A program made the position numbers and the translations under genes. This document shows positions 38,751 through 50,363 of a DNA stretch of 64,000 nt, in pieces. The stretch is from positions 1 to 64,000 of the forward strand of contig NBIV01000284.1 of assembly GCA_003194525.1 (NCBI GenBank), written 5' to 3'. The notes beneath the pieces are model-generated. The model was not told the DNA's origin, did not search any database, and saw nothing but the letters and a program-made list of their open reading frames with translations. Each line of letters begins with the position of its first letter. Position 1 is the first letter of the stretch. The DNA comes from Gracilariopsis chorda (Eukaryota; Rhodophyta; Florideophyceae; Gracilariales; Gracilariaceae).

Positions 38751-38824
38751 GCCTCCATAGCTCAGTCGGTTAGAGCATGGTGCTAATAACGCCAGGGTCG
38801 CAGGTTCGAGCCCTGCTGGGGGTA
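38751..38824 (+). tRNA. trnI-AAU: tRNA-Ile (anticodon AAU)
   Basis: A complete cloverleaf of 74 bases. Acceptor GCCTCCA pairs with TGGGGGT including two G-U pairs. The D arm is GCTC...GAGC, the anticodon stem TGGTG/CGCCA holds loop CTAATAA (anticodon AAT), and the T arm is GCAGG-TTCGAGC-CCTGC. The discriminator base is A. No intron. The A34 anticodon is a eukaryotic-type Ile tRNA, read as inosine. Confidence 0.92.
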
Positions 38825-39420
38825 CATCTTTTTATTCGGTATTGGTCCATCCGCATTTGGTCTCAGGTCTCTTGATGACCCAAGAGAGAGATACCGTTAA
38901 ATACATCGTGCTCGCCCCGGAGCTCCGGTCTCTTCTTCTTTAATGTATGTGGTCTGATGCAACCAATCATATTGACACCAGGAAAGCTATCCTACAGATA
39001 GTTCTCCCTCCTGAGAAAGGCCAAATACTTTTACGGCTATCTAATCGACTCTCACAATGATTGATCCGTTCTTTCTCGCGATGTGTCCCGAGTATCAAGA
39101 AAGCACTTTCACGAGGTGGAACTACTTTTCTGTGCTTGGGAGCTTCCCGGCTGACTGTGGCGAGTACAAGGGTAGCCACCTTTGGATAAGTACATCTATG
39201 ACAGGCGAAAGTCGACGAAGGGTTGTCGACGAAGGCTAGATTGTTATCCTTCGCCGTGCACAAGTCTTCTCTGCGAGCAACTCGCTAAAAGGAAAGAGCT
39301 TCTCAGACTCCGCCGAGACACAGTGGGGGGCACGTGTGCTGCTATGTACCTATGACTTACGATGTAACGCTATACAGCGAGTGAGCTCTCACGCCCTCTT
39401 GCTGGTCGTGTGTGTCGTCG
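38825..39420. other. Intergenic stretch
   Basis: Nearly 600 bases between the tRNA and the nuclease gene's stop. Only short frames; nothing recognised. Confidence 0.6.
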
Positions 39421-42224
39421 TCAGCACAGCGAAATGCTCGCCAGCAGCGGCTCGTGGTCACTGGCGCGATTGCGCTCGTCAAACTCCGCGTTGCAGTGCA
39501 CAATCTGCAACAGCGACCGCTCCGCCAGACCACTGCTCACAACCACGTGGTCAAGCATCTGCCCCTGACCTTCGAAAACGAACGAATACCGATCCTTTCT
39601 GTCCACTTTGTCCTCCGTCAGCACTCGCATCCCGCCCAATTTAAACACCCCCAACGCCGCGTTGAACTCAAATTCATTAAAGTCCCCAACCACCATCACC
39701 TTTTCATCCCGTTGCTCTGACACAAACCTCATCACCGCCTGCGCCTGCCGCACTCTCTCGTCGGTCCCCTTGTTCACCACGTTGTTGTCTTGCAGCTCTT
39801 CAACCGGTTGCACGCGCCCGAATATCGGCGCACTCCCTCCTTTCGATGAAAAGTGTACGTTTATCACCGTTAATACCTCCCCATTCGCAACCGATGCAAA
39901 CCGTCCCACAAGCGGCAGTCGGCTGTTATAAAACGCGTTTTGCCTATTTCGTCGTTGCTCCGTGCTGTTCACCACCGTGTCAACGTCCACCAATTTCACC
40001 CGGTCTGCAGCATACAGAAACGCGCATCGGATGTTCCCACCAGGTTGTCCGCCATTCGTATCATCTCCTATGAAAGGATTATCCAATACGGCATACCTCT
40101 CGCCGCCCGTTCGAACAATTGCCTCGCTCAGCATTTGAAGAGTCTTGTTTGCCGATGTAATCCCGCTTTGTTCGCTACCATCATTGTCTTGAATTTCCTG
40201 CAGGGCCACGATATCTGGCTGGTTCAACCTCTTCACAACCACCTCTGCTAACGCGTCAAACTTCTTCATCCCGTCACATGGATCCAGATTCAGTGCGTTC
40301 ATACTGCCGATCAATAATCCCTCTCTCCGTTTCTTCAAGCTGCCCCTCTGTTTTTGCAGCCCACCTGCCCTGCTTGTATATGGCAGTGTAGCAATCACCT
40401 TGTAGTTACCAAAATCGTACGTCAACACCCCCGTCACATCACCCAGCGAGTCTCCCACACTTACATTTGGTGTAACAAACCCGCCCAGAATTCCATTATC
40501 ATCGTCGATTTGGATGCGCTCGGGTTGAAGTCATTTTGTGCAATCGTCAATGCCCCGCGCTCATTCAATCCAGTAGCGCCAACACCGCCATCACCAACCA
40601 CCCAAATGGCACCAAACCTAGACTTCGGCGATATAACAACAGCATTCTTAACCCGCACCCTCATTCCTTCCAAACTTTCATAGAAATCCAACCCATCATT
40701 CACAACGTCAAACTCAGTCGGCTTGGCATCGATACTTTCTGAAGGAGGCTGTCTGCCATCTACGCCGAGCACCACCACAGCTGGCAGCTCATTATTGGAA
40801 GATAGCACTTCAAAACTTGGCTCGCTCAACTCCGTTAACGATAATCGATTCGTTCCTTGTCCGCCCTGAAAGAATTCTGTTACCATTCCAATAACTGATA
40901 CTTCATCGCCCACATTCACTGCAGCTCTCGATCTGGAAAACACCCAAATCGCATCCGAAGTGGCATCATTTCCGTCCCCAATACCGTCCTGTATATAGAA
41001 CCCTCTCGATCCTACAGCTGTCACAATGCCCTGTACATTCACTCTTTCACCGTCTAAAGGAGAAATGTGAGATTCTCCCTGAATGGCACCGATAGAAACC
41101 TTCTGGACTTGTTCTGCATTTCCTTCCACCACTCCTCTGCCGCCTCCACCTTCCCCACTACTATCCCCTGAGCTTGCAGTGGTAGTGAACCTCTGTCCGA
41201 TGTTTACAGAGCCAAAGGACGACGGTGCAGGACCAGTCCACCTATAATCGCATGCATTATTTCCGTCGCCGACAAGTTGAAGGGAGTGTGTAGAAGGGGG
41301 CGAACCTGATTCCTCCACACCGACGTCCACGCTTCTCTTTCCCTGTGCAGGACCGTCAACGGCGGTAAGCGTCCCACCAGCAGACAAGAACTGCAGGACC
41401 CCCCCAGCATCATCCACCAAGGCAACGCCAATAAGCTCTCCCGTCAACACGGGAGATACGTCAAATTCAAGAGTACCCCATCCATGGCTCTCATCACTAA
41501 CAACTCCAAAGAGAGAAACAGTTTTGTACCGTTTTCCATCTCGTCCATGGTAAAGCGCCAACTGCCACCCGGAAAGATCCGTTGCAGCAAGCGCTGCAAT
41601 TTCAACTGTCTCATTTAGTTTTGCGTCGATACCTTCAAGGCGCATTTCGTTAACAAACGTAGTCGGACAAGGAGGTAGGGCGGTAAACGTTTGACCATCG
41701 TTCACATCTCCAAAAGACGATTGTATTGGTCCAGTCCATGAAAAATCCGGCGCAGAATTTCCAGTACCAACGCGTTGAAGCGAAGAATTAGTAGATGTGG
41801 AGGAACTTTCCGCCACAGAAATGTCCGTACTACGAACACCGTCAGCGACGCCAGCTACACCAGTAACGACACCTTCATACGAAAGAAATTCTACTAGAGA
41901 ACCAGCATCATTGACAAGCGCGATAGCGTCCGGACCGTTTTGAATCGATGATATTGCAAAAGTACGAAATCCCCATCCATTTATTTGTGAGGGAGTTACT
42001 CCAAAGAGCGAAACTTTCTGGTAAAGGGAGCCGCCGTTTCCGTTGTAGAATTGCAAAGACCAGCCTGACAGATCTGTTCCTGCAGGTGCGGCAATTTCCA
42101 CGGCTTCATTGACATCTAACCCTTCGTTATCGTAGTGAATTTCATTTATGAATTGGGAGTGAGTTTTTGTTGTGAGAAGCAGAAAGAGGGGAATTGTCGC
42201 GGATACAATCAAATGGAAGGCCAT
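39421..42224 (-). CDS. Secreted lamin-tail/OB-fold/endonuclease protein, one-base frameshift
   Basis: About 934 aa. The signal peptide is FHLIVSATIPLFLLLTT. Two lamin-tail-like (LTD) repeats follow (about 24-175 and 187-340; FINEIHYDNEGLDVNEAVEI, FVNEMRLEGIDAKLNETVEI). An OB-fold segment comes next (GERVNVQGIVTAVGSRGFYI, VNVGDEVSVIGMV), then a C-terminal endonuclease/exonuclease/phosphatase domain with ALNLDPC, PDIVALQEIQDNDG, VVGDFNEFEFN, MLDHVVVS and SDHEPLLASI. This is the layout of bacterial extracellular nucleases (Xds/ExeM type). The first frame ends at 40461. The second is usable from about 40520, and joining requires one extra C at AACCCGAGCGC (NPERIQI), so either a sequencing error or a mutation separates two otherwise intact parts. 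Likely degrades extracellular DNA. Confidence 0.85.
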
Positions 42225-42581
42225 ATGAGCATTACTAAGGCTTCTTTGAACAGAGGTGTGAGAAGGACGCAGGTTGAGATTCTCCGCCAGTCATGATGAT
42301 TGAAGTGATCCATTATAAGTACCACTTCTGATTGCGCAACTTGCTTGGAACGGGGTGCGTGAGAACAGGAGACTGTCTTAAAAGGAAGGCTTATGGTTGC
42401 AACTTCAAGGAGCTGGGATTGGCCAAAACTGCCCAACTCTTGCTGACGCTAGAGAGAATATTCCAAATCTTCCAGCACAAGGTGGATGAGAGCTCGCGCG
42501 CTTACCAACTGTACTTTTGAGTGGTGAGCTACTGCGCCGTTGGTTAGCGAGTGCACCCATCGAGAAGCCCTCGAAGGATAG

Positions 42582-42848
42582 ATGGACGAGCCCTATCAAA
42601 AGTACCGTATAGATACCCTTTACAACAAGCGGCTCACCCTTCTGCTACATAAAACTGGTAGCGTGTTGCAGGAGAATGACGTGGAATACGAAATTCGCTT
42701 CGTAGGATTAGTAGCAAAAGAATCTGGCTTTCAGAGCCTTATTGACACTCGTTTTTGTACACTCACCGAACTTAAAATAAATCCTCCAAACCGCCAGCCG
42801 ATGCTCGTGAAGAGCAAGGCCGATGGAGGATGGATTAGTGCTATGTGA
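42582..42848 (+). CDS. Short ORF, unknown
   Basis: 88 codons (MDEPYQKYRIDTLYNKRLTL...), mixed composition, ending 11 bases before the 59-bp palindrome. No family recognised. It may be a chance frame. Confidence 0.2.
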   Translation: MDEPYQKYRIDTLYNKRLTLLLHKTGSVLQENDVEYEIRFVGLVAKESGFQSLIDTRFCTLTELKINPPNRQPMLVKSKADGGWISAM

Positions 42849-42858
42849 GGCTCACATA

Positions 42859-42917
42859 TGTGAGGGTTAAAGGGTTACCACACTAATCATTAGTGTGGTA
42901 ACCCTTTAACCCTCACA
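42859..42917. repeat. 59-bp perfect palindrome
   Basis: TGTGAGGGTTAAAGGGTTAC and its exact reverse complement meet at a single centre base (42888). The surrounding GGCTCACATA / ACGGGCTC may continue an imperfect inverted repeat. It differs in sequence from the palindromes at 790 and 16420. Confidence 0.9.
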
Positions 42918-43799
42918 CGGGCTCAATTAGAGGGAATAGGGAGTTTACGCAGCTGCAACTTCGTGAGGATGTGAGCAAAATTATCTTACACGTCTTAAAG
43001 CTGGGAAAGCTGTAACAAGATTTAGTGAAGTTGCTTAGTTTTGGATACTGAAAACTGCAGTAATAGTGAAGCCGCGTGAGTAGTAACCACAGAGAATATC
43101 GCCTCACATGCTCTAATCGGTTTGTTCCAACTACGTCCATATGGCTGATCAAGCACCACCAACACCTTCCGAAGCGACATAAATCCATCTGCCACCAGAA
43201 TCACACCGGTCTGCTACCCTGACGAAGCCACCCACGCCCAAATCAACTTCTCCATCATCCAAAGCCCCCGAACCATGACGCAGAATTTCAAAAAAGGATA
43301 GCTTGTTGATCGTACGATAAGAAGCGGCAGCATAATTAAATGTAACTTCAAATCGAGAAACAGAGAAACGATTTTAAATAGTTGTGGCTAAATTAAACGC
43401 AAAAAAGCGAGTTCAAAACGCTATAACACACAAATCTGTGCAGAAAAGATACAAAAAAATTCAAAAACCTTACAATAAGAACAAATTAAAGCAAAATTTG
43501 GCCACAGACGGCCCTTTGCGCTACAGTACAAATTTTGCATATCCGCACAAATTTTGGTTTGCACGTAAACTAAACTATTTTAAATTAATTAAGCCTTTGT
43601 AGAAAGTCTAGAGCTGCTTTTGGAATATAGAATTTGATGACTACCGGCATAAGATGGACATATTGCGCATTTCAGGGCATATTTTTTCATTATGCAGGAG
43701 TAACACATCATCAGATGCTCTGACACGCAAAAGTTCAACATAGACCTGAACTGGCAAAAGACAGTTTGTTCAAAAGTCAATTACCATTTTGTACGGCGT
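42918..43799. other. AT-rich stretch before the Helitron
   Basis: About 880 bases, strongly AT-rich from 43320 to 43620, with a basic 72-codon frame at 43384-43602 (MAKLNAKKRVQNAITHKS) that has no supporting similarity. It may hold the Helitron's 3' terminus, but I find no convincing hairpin-CTRR end. Confidence 0.45.
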
Positions 43800-46102
43800 T
43801 TATTTTTGGGCGTCATGCACGGTTGCTGCAAATGCCAATCTGATGGGAAACTTTCGACGTTTGATTTTCACATCTGCAAACTCAAAGACAAATTCAATGC
43901 GATGCAATAAAAAGCTTTGCTGAATTTCGCCATGTTCATCAATTTTAAAAATTCGAATCACTTTGCGAGAAGTTCTGGTAACGATATACATCTTTCTATT
44001 GAGCACGTGCAAATAAAGTACATTTCGAATCAACATAACAGGAACACCCAACCTCAGTTTCAAATGATGGTGCAGGACTCCCGTCGGAGGGTAATTATAA
44101 GTCAGTTCAGGTCCAATGATACTATTTGTGTGAAAGTTTCCACCGGTTGGCCGTCGATCGGGAACGATCTTTATTGCACATTTGAAGTCAAACATCCTTC
44201 CAGGGAAATACTCCAATGCGTTCTGGTTTTGTTTCTCTACTAATTGATTTGTTGGCGCAACAATCATTCGGTTGAGCTTGACATCTTCTTTCTTCCATGT
44301 TGTAAACCATTTCCACAGCAACTTGTATGCTTCGTGTAAATCTGAAGTAGACATAAGTGGAAGCCATGCAGATTCTTGAAACGTTCCACGACCAAGACTG
44401 AGCAAACCTTCGCAAAAAACTGGATCATCTTGCTAACGAACCTGTTCTGTACAGCGAATAATGAAGTGCAACGCCCTCAGGGAGGGATTCCTGGTACTTG
44501 ATCGTTTTCCCGATATTATCGGTTGTGTAGTGTGTATATGAACTACGACCCACAATGGTGGGTATGGACACGTGGGACACGGTTTTGGGTCAATTGGCGG
44601 TTGGCCACAGTAGTGGATGTTGCCACGAAATGTGGAGTATTTTAGTTAATATTATTTATTATTTTCACACCCATTTCTGGGAAGCTAGTACTTAGTGCGA
44701 CGGCGCACTGCCGTCGCACCAGTAAACCTTCCCCAACAAGGGACCCCAACCTGGGGAATTGGCTCTAGTTGTTGCCGCTTGCGCGCGTACTCTACTCCTC
44801 CTTGGAGGGAAACGCCGTAAACCACGGGACATCTAACCCCCTTGCACATCTAAAGAAGCCCATCCAAAGAAGCCCATCCTTGGGAGTATAATTGTTCCAA
44901 TCATATTGTTGTTTCGCCCTGTATAGGGAGTCCTGTTCACCGGCATTGCCGTATCTGTTCGTCGCTCTCGCGACTCACATCGTCCTCTCTTCCTCCTCTT
45001 CGCCCTTCCTTTTTCCCCTTTTTAGGGTAGCACCTCCCGCTATCCGCGGCCCTCGTGTGCGCATCCGCTCACACACCCCCACTTACGTGAAACATACCTC
45101 TACTGAGGATCACACCCCGCTCACGCGGATACCGATTCTTCGCCTTCAACTCCCTGCGCGAGTCGCGACAGGTGTCCCTGGTCTTACAAACCGGCTTCGC
45201 CGTGACACCTCTGGGAGGGCTCTACCCAACTGGGTTCACCTCTTGAGAGGAAGATCCTGAACGTCTTTCGGTGTGCTTCCCCTTTGGGGCATTGCACCAC
45301 AAATAACTTTGACCCTTCTGTCGCAAAGCTCGCAATAGTAACACGGAAGCTCCCGTAGGAAACTCACTGGAATAACACGAATTGTTCCATCCCTTTCGGA
45401 TACTGTTCTCGTTCTTGCACGAACCAGTGGACACAGTTGCATATAGTCGCCTGCCATAACTACGATCATGCCTCCAAAGTCTTACGTAGAGTTTCTTAAG
45501 TCCTTCCGTACAGTGTTCACAATCTCAAAGAGCATTTTTGGGCACATTGAAGCTTCATCAACTACCCGCAAAACAGTCTTCCGTAATAGTTCTGCTCTTT
45601 GTGATCGTGGTCCGTACTTGAAAAGTGTCCGACGCTCTGTAATTTGCGAATCTTTGTTGTCGTCAACTCCCAATCCAAGCAAACTATGGAAAGTTTTCCA
45701 GCTTTCATATAGTGCAGCAGCAATACCTGACATGGCTGTCATATGCACCAATAGGCCTTCGTTCTCAACAATATCTCTCTGCAAAAATAGGAGATAGGTC
45801 TTCCCTGTCTTCGCTCTTCCATGTAAGAAGAAAACGCTTCCGTGTTTTTTGAGTCGTTAAGACTCTCCCATTCTCTCTTGGTATTGTATTTCTCTCATTA
45901 TTTTGTCAAAAACTTGCTTCTGGCTTTCTTTCACATCATAATATGGCTCTTTTAACCTTCGCCTGGACCTCGAAAAAGAGCTGCGACGTATTTCAGCTCG
46001 TTGCTCTGCTAATTGCAGTTCGCTCTTTCTGAGATGACGTTTTGGTACAGTATGATGTAAGAAGGGATCATTTCTGATAAGCCAACCACCACGTCTGTCC
46101 AA
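43800..46102 (-). pseudogene. Helitron PIF1-like helicase
   Basis: Walker A is seen as FLLHGRAKTGKTYLLFLQRD (about 45840-45780), a degenerate GxxGxGKT. It is followed by MTAMSGIAAALYESWKTFHSLLGL, VVDEASMCPKMLFEI (DE box, about 45555) and VVMAGDYMQLCPLV (about 45465-45425), equivalent to 'GDFRQxLPV'. After the nested insertion, DDPVFCEGLLSLGRGTF, RMIVAPTNQLVEKQN, LRLGVPVMLIRN and IRLAFAATVHDAQK continue the PIF1 C-terminal half ('AFAMTINKSQGQ'). Removing the insertion and one AATAA leaves an in-frame join (KVI/RCTEQV). Stops remain, so no active enzyme. Confidence 0.8.
44462..45301. mobile_element. About 0.8-kb TG...CA element, copy 2, in Helitron helicase
   Basis: 840 bases flanked by a perfect AATAA duplication (44457-44461 and 45302-45306). 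It begins TGAAGTGCAACGCC and ends GGCATTGCACCACA, so the ends are imperfect inverted repeats with TG...CA. It aligns from end to end with the reverse complement of 12643-13438. It has no coding capacity I can recognise. The interior is pyrimidine-rich around 44990-45030. It is either a solo LTR or a non-autonomous transposon. Confidence 0.8.
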
Positions 46103-46117
46103 AATCTCAATGATTCT

Positions 46118-48680
46118 TCAAATTAGTTCTTCTCTTCTTTTTGCTCTGTTTCCCTCGGTTATATCTGCAGTTACAGCTCGTTCGTGCTTTTCAATCACAG
46201 TTTCAGGATTTAACTCTTGTTGAAAGGAAATGACGACCAAGTACCGCAGCTCAGCAGGAGTGGAATGGTATCTTACTGCCTCACCAAAAGCCGTTTTGTA
46301 GTCGTCACCATGGATATATAGTCCACAGGCTACTGCCGCTTCTCTATAAGTTGTGTAAGACTCGCCCCCAACACGTTTCGGATCATCAAAGGGGCTGAAT
46401 GCAGAGTAGATGAGCAATATTCAAAGAGCGAAGAGTTCGGGATTTTCCGGAGAAGCAAATCTAATTTGAGTCCCAGTTCAATCATTTTCGGATCTTTGCA
46501 TGACATACATCCGTGGACTTCCTCCATCCCGAGTAGAGTCAGACTCTGGTACAGAGCGGGGTAGCTTATCTTATACACTCACAGTCTCGTAGTTGTTCAT
46601 GTATTCCAATTCCATGTACTGGGAGGGTCGTTTGAAATATCTTTCGAGCAAGGAAGACTTCAGACCTCTAGGCAGTCTTACGTTTCGAATCAAAACCTGT
46701 TGCTCTCCACGGAGATTTATGTCTAGTGCCTGTACAGTTGGGTTGATGCGACATTCCTGAACTCAAAGAGGTTCCATGCAGCTTCAACCGCGCCCACCAC
46801 TCTTGCTCTCATGTACGCCCTGATCTCATTCTGAAGCATGTCACTCTGTGCACTTGATTGGCTTTCCGTTCGACTTGATACAACCAAATCCTGTTCTTTG
46901 GCACTCTTGAAAGCATACTTCATCAGGTATGCTACAGTGCTGCCACCTTGGAATCTTTCAACGTTGATGTGAGCCTGGTACTTCATTGTGAGATCTAGAT
47001 TGTACGGAACAACTTTCAAATCTTCTGTCCTTCTTCTTCGGTAAGTCGCTTGGTTTGTGTACTCATTTATCGTTGTTTCAGTCACAATTTCTTGTCGATC
47101 ATACCCAAATCTGCACTTCCCGTCAACGATACGACCATGGCAACATGGATAGTGTCTGTTTATATTGAATTTCTTCACCAATTTCCGGAGTTTCTGGTTT
47201 TCAGTCAAGTCACCCGGAGGAAAATCGGCTTTGATCAAAGCGTCAATGACCTCAGGATCTTCAATCACGCCCCCCTCCAACGAAAGAAGAATGTGATGAT
47301 ATGTAGCATCTTTCTCCTGGGACTGAAGTTTGGCGGCAATCCCAATGCAATTCGAGCCAAAGAGCTCTTCGGAATTATTTTGCAGATCTTTCATGATTGA
47401 ATTTGCATAATTTGCATACTGGTTGTGAACTTTTGCAATAAAGTCTGGCGTATCAAAAGGATGGCTTCTGTCTCCCTGTGGAGAAAATGCTCCGATCTTT
47501 TTGTTGTCCATAATAACCCTTTTCACTCTTCCCGCCATACATTCATTGTGACTGTGACAAGAAGCGTATGGGAGCCCAGTCGAGCGACTATTGCTTGCAC
47601 ATCCAGTCGGTTTTGTCTCCAGTACGCCGGGGAGTTTTTGTGATTACCTGGAAGAAAGAGTAGACCGGGAAGGCCAAGTTCATCTGTTCCGGTATGGGTT
47701 GCAGCCTGCAGCTCCTGTTCTTCAACCACTCTCATCTGTTCTGTTTCGAAGTAACGAAGTCTCAATTCTTCAATGTTTTTGTAAGTACGAAGCAACCATT
47801 TCTGAAGAAGAGTACCAGATTTCAGCAGCACAGTATCGGTTTACAGTCTTCGCTTATGGTGTTCTGCCCATTTTAGGCTCCTTTGGTCTCAGTTGTTTGC
47901 ATCGCTTAATGAAATATATGTTGTTGTATCATACGGGGCATGAATTTCACGGTACGGGTACAGCAGTGGAAAATCCCCTTTCTCAGCTTCCATTGAATCA
48001 GGCTTCAAACGCTTGTACTTGACAACTAGACCTCGAAGATTTCCGGTTGGCATGTGATGGGATTCTCCTCCCCCTACCAGCTGGGCAACTGGTGCATCCG
48101 ACTTGAACAGTCTACTCCGCTCTACGAATAAAGCTCTCATTGCAAGAGTTCTGCCTCGGCTGTCTTCCGTTAACGGTCCTGCACCGGAGCTCACCTCGAT
48201 TCGGGCTTCACGGGCACTTTGATAATTCCGGACAAGTAATCCTGCTTGAAAACCATCTGCAGAAATTTCCAGAGTAGACTCGTCTCCGTTTGATCTCCTG
48301 CGAACACTTTCGTCTGGTCTGAACAAATTTGTATATCTCTGTCGGACAATATCTAGTCTTGGTTGCATGAGATCGTATAAATTTGGAACCAAGTATCGAA
48401 TATTCGGCGTAGACACCATTCTTCTCGTGAAAAAAAGAATAATAATCACGTGAATTAAGACTGGGAGGACCTTCCGACTACAAATTGTGTGGCGCACGTC
48501 TTGGCCAGGAACAGAAAAAGAAACATTGCCTTGACGTCGGAGGAATGATGGACTACCACCCCGAACGTACTTCACATCTATGAATGTGACAACGGTTGCA
48601 AATAACACATTTAAGTGTGTTGATAGCGTTTGAAATGAACGTAAGCGATATTTGTCTTTAAGTTGCGAATTGATATGCAC
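46118..48680 (-). pseudogene. Helitron Rep (HUH-type) and flanking regions
   Basis: From the N-terminal side: GDFPLLYPYREIHAP (about 47970-47925, the 'FPxLFPxG' landmark), then NRLDVQAIVARLGSHTLLVTVTMNVW (47523-47620), the Helitron-like N-terminal/Rep entry. HHILLSLEGG (about 47305-47270) replaces the HUH 'H-x-H' motif in degraded form. A Cys/His region follows (HYPCCHGRIVDGKCRFGYDR), then VVPYNLDLTMKYQAHINVERF and VAYLMKYAFKSAK (about 46960-46905), the conserved Rep motif with catalytic tyrosines. The text 46578-46118 (SYTTYREAAVACGLYIHGDD) matches the linker before PIF1. Frame changes separate the parts. Confidence 0.8.
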
Positions 48681-48689
48681 TAGTCTTTA

Positions 48690-49250
48690 AGAAACTACGA
48701 GCGATCTGGAGCTTTTATATCCAAAGCATGTTCCTTCGGTCTCTGCATCAAGCAAAAATGCGCCACAATACTTGCACATACGAATACAAAGCACCCACCC
48801 CGAATCTTTGAGAGGACATCGAGTTGCTCGATGGCCGTTTGCACCTCACGTCCCGCACCACGCTGGAAGTGTGCTACTGATTGGTTGGTACTCCGGATAT
48901 GAAGAGCTCGGACGTGCGAGGCCTTGACGAATACTTTCTGTCCTTGCATCCCAGACATATTTTGGTCCATCGTGAATGCCTTGGTGAGCTCTCCCAGCGA
49001 AGTGCATAACTGTCCTATCTCGTTCCTGTTGAAAGCCAGAAGAATGAGAGGATTTCAAGTAAATCTTTTCAAGGTTATGAGGTCCCATAAAATTTTGGTG
49101 AAGCTCGGTTCTAGTTCCTAAGTCCACCTGCACAAGCTCATCGGTTATGTCTCGATGATGCATGGGCTGTATATTCTCTCTTGGACGACAGCCTGCTCCT
49201 GACAGGCTTCCACCACGTCTTGATGGCGGTCGATTCGAAGACGAACTCAT
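48690..49250 (-). pseudogene. Helitron N-terminal region with zinc-finger-like motif
   Basis: MSSSSNRPPSRRGGS starts a 134-codon frame (49250-48846). In a neighbouring frame CKYCGAFLLDAETEGTCF (about 48775-48720) resembles the Cys pair 'C-x-x-CGA' that precedes the Helitron-like N-terminal domain. Overlapping frames indicate indels. Placed here by position and by that motif. Confidence 0.55.
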
Positions 49251-49499
49251 GTCGAAGTGCGGGAACTGGAGAGAGATTGAGAGATTTGGTGATTATCTCT
49301 CGATGGAACATGTACCGTCTCTGCTCCTTCAGTAGAGAGCTAGTGTGGTGTCACACAATAGTGTTTTGCATCACATATACGTATATATATTGTCTTCCTT
49401 GTCTCAAAATGTTCCTAAGATCAGGAATATCTTGATTCTTAACATACGTAGTACTTTACTAAGTACATACGCATTGCATTCTTATTCAGTCTTGGTTTC

Positions 49500-49735
49500 A
49501 GACGTCAATACAGTACGATGTACCTGCGTATGCAACTTATAGATAATTCCTATTTTTGTTACAGCGTTCTACGTTTGTAGAACTGTTTGGCTTACGTATG
49601 CACTACATAGATTAAAACTATTTTTGTTAGAAGGGTATAATTTTGCAGTATTGCGCAGCCTACGTATACATTACGTAAACTATAACAATTGTTTTGTTAG
49701 AAGGGTATACTTAGATTTTAATGTACGTTATTTAT
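49500..49735. repeat. Degenerate tandem repeats, unit about 70 bases
   Basis: TTTTGTTAGAAGGGTATA recurs (about 49623-49640 and 49692-49709). Each copy is preceded by a CTACGTATaCA/TTACGTATgCA-like segment, and a third diverged unit starts near 49525 (GCGTATGCAACTTATAGATA). AT-rich. It lies between the Helitron and the PIF/Harbinger genes and could be subterminal sequence of either. Confidence 0.6.
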
Positions 49736-50363
49736 TTTGTTCTTTAAGTTGGATACGTTTCTGTTCTAGTTATTGTCTAGTGTGCTGACGATTTTGCATT
49801 TAAGGTGGAATGTACCCTAAAGTTGCACAAAACGCTTCTTCAAGCAGCGACCTATAAGTTAGTTCACTCTACTTCTTCGTTTCAACTATCATTTAAAGCC
49901 ATAGCCGATATGTCCCAAACAGAGGTTCGCTACCTACAACTATGTCGTTTGCGCGACCGTAAGGATGCTATTCTACCGCACTTGTGCACATTATTGGAAA
50001 ACTTTTGCTTAACGCAGGCTTCATTGAAGCACAATGATGTGCACCGTGGCAATGTCAATTTGTTTTTTTATGGATGAGATTTTGTGCCCCTTTGGCATGA
50101 AGATCGACACCGTGTACACGGAATTGGAAAATCGCCTGATTGGACGCAGCATGGATCTGTCTGTTAGTTGGTCGTCAGAAATATCCACGTGTGAGACGAG
50201 TTCGATGAGGCTGATAGACGTTAAGGCTGTCGAGAGTAACAGATCTTACACGTGCTTGCCTGATTCGCGCCAGAAGGGCACATCCTTTGATTACCAATTG
50301 GTAGTCGTTTGGAGAGAGATGAATGTACGTTTATTGATGTATTCTAAAGGGTCAACTTGATCG

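Larger units (their letters stand above)
43800..49250 (-). mobile_element. Helitron, decayed, with nested insertion
   Basis: Minus-strand order is an N-terminal region (49250-48690), Rep/helicase N-terminal parts (48680-46723), a linker (46578-46118) and PIF1-type helicase (46102-43800). A rolling-circle Rep plus a PIF1 helicase defines Helitrons. Numerous frame changes and stops show inactivation. A copy of the 0.8-kb TG...CA element sits in the helicase (44462-45301). The 5' TC and 3' CTRR ends were not identified. Confidence 0.8.

Noticed and set aside
43384-43602. Basic 72-codon ORF in AT-rich DNA, considered as an organelle-derived ribosomal protein
   Set aside because: No recognisable family motif and composition fully explained by A-rich sequence.
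43600-43620. CTAG as the Helitron 3' terminus
   Set aside because: No GC-rich hairpin precedes it on the minus strand, so the end is not supported.
45236-45320. Left tail of a minus-strand ORF read as helicase sequence
   Set aside because: It lies within or at the border of the inserted 0.8-kb element; the true helicase frame resumes at 44461.
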